From NCBI GenBank assembly GCA_028293225.1, contig JAQGPE010000544.1, forward strand, positions 1-6,693: a stretch of DNA of 6,693 nt, written 5' to 3'. This document shows, piece by piece, positions 1 to 5,492 of the stretch. Each line of letters opens with the position of its first letter. Within the stretch, counting starts at the first letter, position 1. The notes under the pieces were generated by a model. It searched no databases. It was not told where the DNA came from and saw only the letters and a list, made by a program, of their open reading frames with translations. Origin of the DNA: Akkermansiaceae bacterium. Its GTDB lineage: Bacteria > Verrucomicrobiota > Verrucomicrobiia > Verrucomicrobiales > Akkermansiaceae. Made by a program: the position numbers and the translations under genes.

Positions 1-128
1 TCAAACTTCGATGCCCGCGTGATTCCCACCGGCAGCTCACGCAATGCCGGCAGCCTGCTCGCCAGCAGGAAACCAAGCACCATCGCTGCTCCATGGGTGA
101 CCACTTTCGTAACGGGATTCGTGCTCAT
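1..128 (-). CDS. N-terminus of a membrane-anchored protein, cut by the window edge
   Basis: Reading minus from the ATG at 128, 42 codons are open with no stop before the left edge, beginning MSTNPVTKVVTHGAAMVLG. Residues 9-23 or so are hydrophobic and preceded by a lysine, as expected for an N-terminal membrane anchor or uncleaved signal; the rest is off-window. The start lies 11 bases after the stop of the 501-residue gene on the same strand, so the two are probably co-transcribed. The hydrophobic segment resembles that of the upstream gene: both place Thr-His-Gly at the head of the helix (T11-H12-G13 here, T13-H14-G15 there), followed by Met, Val, Leu and Gly. This suggests two related proteins in tandem. 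No Shine-Dalgarno sequence precedes the ATG. The reading frame is fairly secure, because of the tight spacing and the similarity to the neighbour. The function is not recognisable from 42 residues. Confidence 0.68.
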   Translation of the reverse strand, partial: MSTNPVTKVVTHGAAMVLGFLLASRLPALRELPVGITRASKF

Positions 129-139
129 CGTGACAGGTC

Positions 140-1645
140 TCAGTGGCCGGAAAATGAATGCTGAAGTTTCGGATCGCTCACTTCACCGCGAAGGTCCGCC
201 GCCAGCCCGGGATTGGAGTGCTGGGCTTGCTTCGCCGCAGTGGCCAGCGCCATATCGCGATCCACGCCCGGCGGCAGGCCCCGCACCCACTCGACGTAGC
301 TCTCGCCCAGGCGTTCGTAGTCGCGGCTGGCCCGGGAACTCCACGCATCCAGCCTTCGATCATAGGTATCCGGCGCATCCACCGGCACCTGCTGCAGGAT
401 CTCCAGAAAGACCTCCGGCGAGGCCATCTGACCCTGGATCGCGGCCAGCAGCGCGGTCCGGTAACGCTCCTCCGGCGGCAGATCGCTCATGGCCGCCAGC
501 GCCTGCTCCGGCGCATAGATCTCCAGTTGCAGCAGCACCTGCCTCCTTAATTCCTCCGGGGCCTGCTCAGCCACCTCCGGCGTGCCCGCCTTCACCCCAG
601 CCAGTGCCTCCTCCGCCGTCGCCTGCCCGGTGCGCAGACGATACGCCCAGTCGCCCAGCAGGCTACCCGCGTCGCTCTCCGCCAGCGCCGCATAGGGGTC
701 CAGCTTTTCCTGCGGAGTCAGATAGGGAATCCGCCGCTCGGGCGCCACCCTTGGATCCTGCAACAGGGAGTAGGCACTGACATGGTCGTCGCTCAGGGCC
801 TCGCGAAACGCCTTCGACAGCGCCGGATTGCCGATCAGGTCCGCCAGCCACGGACCCTGGTCATGCATTTGGGCAAACCGGGTCAACAGCCGCGGCAGAT
901 TCTCGGCCACGGCCAGATCCGTCAATTCGCCTGACTTCGATTGAGGCGTGTAACCCACCAGCGTCATTGAAAAATCGTTCCACTTCTCCTCCGGCAGGGC
1001 GGCCTTCATTGCCAGCAACTGCTCCCGGTTGAGGTCCTGGCCCAGCTCCTGCGCCGCAAAGCTCCGGGCGTAACTGGAGCTATGCTTGTCGCCCTTCATC
1101 AGGGTCGCCAGCTGATCGATTTCGCCGTTCCTCAAAGCCTCCGCCGCGATAAAACCGAGATGCGCGTAAGCCACCTCCTCCCGCCCTCGAAAGTTCTCGT
1201 CGCCCAGCCAGGCGCTCAACCCCGCCGGATCCTGCCGCAACCACAGCGTCATCAGCGCGGCGATCCGCGGCGACGGCTCCGCATGCCCCAAATCGCCGCC
1301 AGCCCAGCCCTCCAGCTCCTTCGCCAGCGCTGCCGGAAAGTCCGCCGGCGCCGTCATCCCGGCCAGCAGGCGCTGTGCTTCGGCCCGGTAGGCCTCATCC
1401 GCTTTCTTCAGCCGCGCCTGCTCCTCCGGCCCCTCACCCCCGGGATTAGCCCGCGCTTCCTTGACCAGATCCTCCGCCGCCTTCCCATGGCTGCTCCTTG
1501 TGGCTTTGCCCTCACCTGCCACTCCCAGCGCCAGTTGCGTCGCATAGACGTGCCGGTGGTAAATCTGCTGATAAACCAGACACCCGCCGACGAGAACCAT
1601 GCCGTGAGTTAGCACGGAAAAGACAACGCGGGACCAAGGGACCAT
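140..1645 (-). CDS. Membrane-anchored helical protein of unknown function (501 aa)
   Basis: I do not recognise a named family. Residues 7-25 form one hydrophobic helix (Thr-His-Gly at 13-15), so the remainder is probably exported but anchored. Residues 55-97 are rich in Lys, Glu and Ala and look like a charged, perhaps coiled, helix. The rest is Ala/Leu/Glu-rich and predicted all-helical, like a solenoid of TPR or HEAT type. Visible landmarks are LLAGM at 93-97, W135-x3-D139-P140-x5-W146, and W453-V-x2-L-P followed by an Arg. Similar elements occur in the two plus-strand proteins beyond prfC. The frame stays open upstream to 2176, but that extension is Arg-rich, overlaps prfC in another frame and crosses a terminator, so I start at the ATG at 1645, just before the membrane helix. 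No clear Shine-Dalgarno is present (only a weak GAG about 5 bases upstream). A related gene follows 11 bases after the stop. A catalytic role is not suggested by any visible motif. Confidence 0.82.
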   Translation of the reverse strand: MVPWSRVVFSVLTHGMVLVGGCLVYQQIYHRHVYATQLALGVAGEGKATRSSHGKAAEDLVKEARANPGGEGPEEQARLKKADEAYRAEAQRLLAGMTAPADFPAALAKELEGWAGGDLGHAEPSPRIAALMTLWLRQDPAGLSAWLGDENFRGREEVAYAHLGFIAAEALRNGEIDQLATLMKGDKHSSSYARSFAAQELGQDLNREQLLAMKAALPEEKWNDFSMTLVGYTPQSKSGELTDLAVAENLPRLLTRFAQMHDQGPWLADLIGNPALSKAFREALSDDHVSAYSLLQDPRVAPERRIPYLTPQEKLDPYAALAESDAGSLLGDWAYRLRTGQATAEEALAGVKAGTPEVAEQAPEELRRQVLLQLEIYAPEQALAAMSDLPPEERYRTALLAAIQGQMASPEVFLEILQQVPVDAPDTYDRRLDAWSSRASRDYERLGESYVEWVRGLPPGVDRDMALATAAKQAQHSNPGLAADLRGEVSDPKLQHSFSGH

Positions 1646-1680
1646 CCACTCTGACTTATCCGGTCGCCGCCCCAGCGCCA

Positions 1681-1714
1681 AGAAAAAGCGCCCCGTGATG
1701 ACGGAGCGCTTTTC
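1681..1714 (-). terminator. Intrinsic terminator downstream of prfC
   Basis: On the minus strand the arm AAAAGCGC pairs perfectly with GCGCTTTT (1706-1713 with 1684-1691). After one mismatch the stem continues with four more pairs (ACGG/CCGT) around a four-base loop at 1697-1700. The run TTTTTCTT follows on the minus strand, as in a rho-independent terminator. The hairpin begins about 24 bases past the prfC stop. It also lies just ahead of the next minus-strand gene (start at 1645), which supports that gene beginning after the hairpin and being transcribed separately or by read-through. The stem is near-symmetric, but there is no plus-strand gene upstream that would use it in the other direction. 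Confidence 0.85.
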
Positions 1715-1737
1715 AAAAAAGGCATGTGCACCCGCGA

Positions 1738-3381
1738 TCAGCCCACCGGCTTCGGCGGCGGGAAGGGCTGGTCGGACACGATCCAGTCCGGGTTCTTCTC
1801 CGTAAAGGTCTTCAATGTCCACTCGCTCGGGATCAGGGCCACCAGCGCGCCATGCGCGTCGGTCACCAGGGTCACGTCGATCGACAGCGCTGGCAGCACC
1901 TTCGCACTCCATGGCTCGCCCGACTTCAGCTTCATCCAGCGGGCATAGCGCCACATCGCGGTCTCGATCCGGGTATCCGCGCCGTATTCGTTTTCCAGGC
2001 GGTGCTGCAACACTTCGAACTGCAGCGGACCGACCGCGCCGAGCAACGGCACCGAGAAGCCGGTCGCTTCCAGTAGGGTGAATTCCGTGACCACGCCTTC
2101 CTTGAGCATCTGCTCCAGACCGGCCCGGAAGCGCTTGAACTTCGCCGTGCTGGAGTTGTGCACATAGGCGAAGCACTCCGGCGCGAACCGCGGGATCTCA
2201 TCAAAGCTGATCGTCGGATCGGTCGAAAGCGTGTCGCCGATCAGGAAATCGTGGTTGCCCACCAGGCCCGCGACGTCACCGGCATAGGCGTCGTCGACCG
2301 TCTCGCGCTCCTGGGCGAACAGCCGCTGCGAGTTCGAAAGGCGCACCTTCTCCCCGGTGTGCGGGTGGATGACCGTCATGTCGCGCTCGAACTTGCCGGA
2401 GACAATCCGGATGAAGGACACGCGGTCGCGGTGCTTCGGGTTCATGTTCGCCTGGATCTTGAAGACGAAGGCCGAGAACTCCGGCGAGGTCGGCTCGATG
2501 ATCTTGCCGCCCTGGCTTTCCCGTGCCGCCGGTGGTGGCGCCAGTTCCAGGAAGCGGTCCAGCAGCAGTTGCACGCCGAAGTTGTTCGCCGCACTGCCGA
2601 AGAACACCGGCGTCAGCTCACCGGCCTCCACGGCCGCGATGTCGAAATCCGCACCCGCTCCTTCCAGCAGTTCCAGCTCATCCACCACCTGGCGGTAAGT
2701 CTGCTCGTCCAGCGCGTCGCGGACGGTCGGGTCATGGATGTCCTTGACCTTCTCCGGCGCGCGGAAAGCTCCGCCGGGAGTCTTTTCGAACAGGTGCACC
2801 TGGCCTTTTTCGCGGTCATACACGCCCTTGAAGCGCGGCCCGTCGCCCAGCGGCCAGTTCAGCGGATACGCCGCGATCCCCAGCACCGACTCCAGTTCGT
2901 CCAGCAGGTCCAAAGGCGGACGCGCCGGCCGGTCCAGCTTGTTCATGAACGTGAAAATCGGCACTCCGCGGCGCCGGCAGACTTCGAAAAGCTTGCGGGT
3001 CTGGTCCTGGATGCCCTTGCCCGCGTCGATCACCATCACCGCGGCGTCCACCGCGGTCAGCACCCGGTAGGTATCTTCGGAGAAGTCCTTGTGACCCGGC
3101 GTGTCCAGGATGTTCACCATGCAGTTGCGATACTCGAACTGCAGCACCGTCGAGCTGATCGAAATGCCGCGCTGCTTTTCCAGTTCCATCCAGTCGGACG
3201 TCGTCGCGCGCTGGTTTTTCCGCGCCGTCACGCTGCCCGCCAGGTTCAGCGCGCCGCCATAGAGGAGGAACTTTTCCGTCAGCGTGGTCTTGCCCGCATC
3301 CGGGTGCGAAATGATCGCAAACGAACGGCGCCGGGCGACTTCGCGCTTCAGCTCGGCAGGGGTGACATCAGAAGTGGCCAT
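1738..3381 (-). CDS. prfC: Peptide chain release factor 3 (RF3), GTPase
   Basis: RF3 is a cytoplasmic translational GTPase that binds the ribosome after peptide release and drives RF1/RF2 off it, recycling the class I factors. The 547-residue length is close to the usual ~530. GTPase motifs are complete: G1 SHPDAGKT at 25-32, switch I RGISISS at 71-77, G3 DTPGH at 93-97, G4 NKLD at 147-150 and G5 Ser-Ala at 263-264. The early H-P-D-A-G-K form of G1, with the RGISISS switch, separates RF3 from EF-G and other translation GTPases. An EF-Tu-like domain II follows from about residue 295 and the RF3 C-terminal domain from about 390 to 530. The ATG at 3381 gives the expected short lead of about 20 residues before the G domain; no Shine-Dalgarno is visible ahead of it. 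The gene is monocistronic in appearance, with a divergent sigma gene upstream and its own terminator downstream. Nothing looks truncated or frameshifted. Confidence 0.97.
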   Translation of the reverse strand: MATSDVTPAELKREVARRRSFAIISHPDAGKTTLTEKFLLYGGALNLAGSVTARKNQRATTSDWMELEKQRGISISSTVLQFEYRNCMVNILDTPGHKDFSEDTYRVLTAVDAAVMVIDAGKGIQDQTRKLFEVCRRRGVPIFTFMNKLDRPARPPLDLLDELESVLGIAAYPLNWPLGDGPRFKGVYDREKGQVHLFEKTPGGAFRAPEKVKDIHDPTVRDALDEQTYRQVVDELELLEGAGADFDIAAVEAGELTPVFFGSAANNFGVQLLLDRFLELAPPPAARESQGGKIIEPTSPEFSAFVFKIQANMNPKHRDRVSFIRIVSGKFERDMTVIHPHTGEKVRLSNSQRLFAQERETVDDAYAGDVAGLVGNHDFLIGDTLSTDPTISFDEIPRFAPECFAYVHNSSTAKFKRFRAGLEQMLKEGVVTEFTLLEATGFSVPLLGAVGPLQFEVLQHRLENEYGADTRIETAMWRYARWMKLKSGEPWSAKVLPALSIDVTLVTDAHGALVALIPSEWTLKTFTEKNPDWIVSDQPFPPPKPVG

Positions 3382-3560
3382 GGTCCGGGTGCGCCGGAGC
3401 GCGCGCCTCAGTAGGGACAGGAACGCCCGGCTTCAAGACAAACGGACGGGCCGCCGCCGCGAAAAATCCGGCCATTTCGACTGAGATCCCGCAGGTTACC
3501 GGAAAATTCCGCCGATTTCCTGTCCGCAGCCGCCCCCCGGGTGGTGTCTTGTCATAAAAG
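3382..3560. promoter_or_regulatory. Divergent intergenic region between prfC and the sigma-fusion gene
   Basis: These 179 bases must hold the promoters for both prfC (minus) and the sigma operon (plus), as the genes are divergent. I see no convincing pair of -35 and -10 boxes for either direction. One short inverted repeat is present at 3500-3511 (CGGAA-AA-TTCCG), roughly 50 bases ahead of the sigma gene, which could be an operator or chance. A-rich patches at 3461-3467 and 3556-3559 are the only AT-rich spots. No RNA gene or small coding frame stands out: the 70-codon minus frame across it lacks any protein-like features. Confidence 0.45.
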
Positions 3561-5480
3561 ATGCCGCCGACCGACGCCACCCTGCTCCTCTCCTTCGCCC
3601 GTCACCGGGATGAAGCCGCCTTTCGCCAGCTGGCGGAGCGCCACTTCGGCCTCATCTTTCACACCGCCCTGCGCCGCACCCGCGACCGCATGCTCGCCGA
3701 GGAGGTCACCCAAAACATCCTCTCCACCATCGCCCGCAAAGCCGCCGCCCTCCTCCTCCGCGCCGACCGGCTCCCCGCTTGGCTGCACCGCGCCACCCTC
3801 TTCGAAGCCTCGAAAGCCATGCGCACCGAAGCCGCCCGCCTCCGCCATGCCCGGCTCCAGCATCCGGATGAAATCCCCGCCACTGGCAACGCCTCCACCA
3901 GCGATGCCTGGGAACTCGCCCTGCCCCACTTGGACGATTCGCTCAACGCGCTGCCGGAAAGCGACCGCAACGTCCTGGTGCTGCACTTCTTCGAAAACCT
4001 GCCCTTTCCGAAGATCGCCAGCCTGATGGGGAAAAACCCCGCCGCCGTGCAGAAGCAGTCGATCCGCGCGCTCGAAAAACTCTCCCGCCTCCTCCGCGCC
4101 CACATCACCGCACTGCCATCCGGAGCCATCATCACCGGCCTGCTGGCCGAGTCCGCAAAGGCCACGCCCTTCTCGCTGCTGCCCTCCCTCACCACCACCG
4201 CCCTGGCCGCAACTCCCTCCGTCTCACTCATCACCCATCTCATGCTGATGGCCACCATCCACTCCAAGGCTGTCCTCGCCGGCACCCTGTTGCTCCTGGC
4301 ACTGCCGCTGGGCTTGCAGCAGTTCGCGATTGCCAGCACCCGCGCCGAACTGGCGGCCCTTTCCTCAGCACCTCCCGTGATTCCCTCCCGGCTCCGCCCG
4401 TCCGCGAGGGCTCTGCCCGCTGCGGCTTCGCCGGACTCCATGCTCTTTCGCCTTTCCGAGGAAATCATCACCGGCAGGAAGGTCGAACCGGTGCGACTGG
4501 CAGTGGATCGCAAACTGGCAGCCATGTCCTCGGATGAACTTCTTCAAACACTGGATCAGATCGACGGCGTGTCCTCCCTTGGCCAGACGCGCAGCGAACT
4601 CCTGCAGAGAGCTCTCGGCCCTCTGCTGATGGAGCGGGACATCGCCACGGGCATGCGGATCGCAGTCAGGCATGACTGGCTGGAAACCGACTGGGTTCTT
4701 TCCGCTTATCCCCGCTGGCTCGCGAAAGACCCGCAAGCCGTTGGGAAATGGTTGGAAGAAAACCATGATCTCGCCTCCCGGCCGGAAAGCTGGATGCGCC
4801 TCCTCCCATACGCCGGGCTTTTCACACGGCAGATCCTCGCCACGAATCCACCCGCGATCGGTGGATTTCTGGACCATTTCTCTGAAACCCAGGGTAGGCA
4901 GGTAATCCGGAATGCCCTTCCAGACTCCTACGGAGGCTACCTGGACCACGTGCCTGGCGAAGCGGAGGCAGCCGGATGGCTGGAACTTCTCCGCAAGCGG
5001 GCTCCGGCCCCGGAAGATCGGAAGCGCATGCTCGAAGACTTCGGGATGATGTGCTACAAGGGCTCCGGCGCGATCTCTCTGGAGCACCTGGATCCCCTCC
5101 TGAAGCTCGATCTTCCACTGGAGGAACGCCGCATCATCGCCGACGCCATCGCGGAGGAGGCGATCATGGGCCACAGCATTCCTCCCAAGCCAGACTTGGC
5201 GGCCAAGACTCGGACCTGGCTGGAAGGATTTATTCCTGAAGAAGCTGAAGTGATCGCCGGATCGGCTCAGGAAAAAGTCGATGCCCGTCGCGACGAAGAG
5301 TCAATCAGAGTTCTCAACTACCTGAATAGTACCAGCCTCATTTCTGACGACGATATCGCAAGAGCCCTCGGCGGCGCGAGTTTTGACGATCATCTGGACG
5401 AAGCCTTAGCGGTCGCAGCTCGCATTCATGACCCGGGGAAACGCGCCGCCATCGAAACAGAGCTGAAGAAGAAACCCTGA
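3561..5480 (+). CDS. ECF-type RNA polymerase sigma factor fused to a membrane helix and a large extracytoplasmic domain
   Basis: The N-terminal third is a sigma-70 family ECF factor, which directs RNA polymerase to specific promoters. Region 2 spans about 8-98 (EAAFRQLAERH at 18-28, AEEVTQNILSTIARK at 46-60, the WLHRA helix from 74) and region 4 about 124-180, with a helix-turn-helix (PFPKIASLMGKNPAAVQKQ at 148-166). A Ser/Thr/Ala-rich linker leads to one strong membrane helix at about 237-258. That places residues 260-639 outside the cytoplasm if the sigma part is inside. The outer part is helical, with M322-x2-D325-x6-D332-Q333, W386-x3-D390-P391-x5-W397 and W473-L-E-L-L followed by PAPEDR. 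The same elements recur in the next gene. The ATG at 3561 gives a normal ECF start; no Shine-Dalgarno precedes it. It is the first gene of an operon with the gene at 5493. No separate anti-sigma gene is seen; membrane tethering may serve that purpose (inference). Bases before about 4430 are more C-rich than those after. Confidence 0.9.
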   Translation: MPPTDATLLLSFARHRDEAAFRQLAERHFGLIFHTALRRTRDRMLAEEVTQNILSTIARKAAALLLRADRLPAWLHRATLFEASKAMRTEAARLRHARLQHPDEIPATGNASTSDAWELALPHLDDSLNALPESDRNVLVLHFFENLPFPKIASLMGKNPAAVQKQSIRALEKLSRLLRAHITALPSGAIITGLLAESAKATPFSLLPSLTTTALAATPSVSLITHLMLMATIHSKAVLAGTLLLLALPLGLQQFAIASTRAELAALSSAPPVIPSRLRPSARALPAAASPDSMLFRLSEEIITGRKVEPVRLAVDRKLAAMSSDELLQTLDQIDGVSSLGQTRSELLQRALGPLLMERDIATGMRIAVRHDWLETDWVLSAYPRWLAKDPQAVGKWLEENHDLASRPESWMRLLPYAGLFTRQILATNPPAIGGFLDHFSETQGRQVIRNALPDSYGGYLDHVPGEAEAAGWLELLRKRAPAPEDRKRMLEDFGMMCYKGSGAISLEHLDPLLKLDLPLEERRIIADAIAEEAIMGHSIPPKPDLAAKTRTWLEGFIPEEAEVIAGSAQEKVDARRDEESIRVLNYLNSTSLISDDDIARALGGASFDDHLDEALAVAARIHDPGKRAAIETELKKKP

Positions 5481-5492
5481 TCCCACCTCTCC

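Noticed and set aside
19..780. A 253-codon Pro/Arg/Ala-rich plus-strand frame
   Set aside because: It is antisense to both minus-strand genes at the left; Pro-Ala-Arg-rich frames of this kind are typical shadows of high-GC coding sequence.
1646..2176. A 177-codon upstream extension of the 501-residue frame
   Set aside because: It overlaps prfC in another frame on the same strand, is Arg/Gly/Ser-rich without domain character, and would span the prfC terminator. The membrane helix right after the ATG at 1645 fits a true N-terminus.
2158..3414. A 418-codon plus-strand frame opposite prfC
   Set aside because: It is an antisense shadow of a clearly real gene in high-GC DNA, rich in Arg, His and Gln, with no recognisable motif.
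3550..3558. An extended -10-like element (TG-n-CATAAA) just before the sigma gene
   Set aside because: A transcript start seven or so bases downstream would fall inside the coding region, past the ATG, and no -35 partner is evident.
3368..3580. A 70-codon minus-strand frame across the prfC/sigma intergenic region
   Set aside because: It overlaps both flanking starts, has no hydrophobic or domain pattern and no ribosome binding site.
4365..5174. A 269-codon minus-strand frame opposite the sigma fusion
   Set aside because: It lies wholly within the well-supported sigma gene, has low-complexity basic sequence and no family features.
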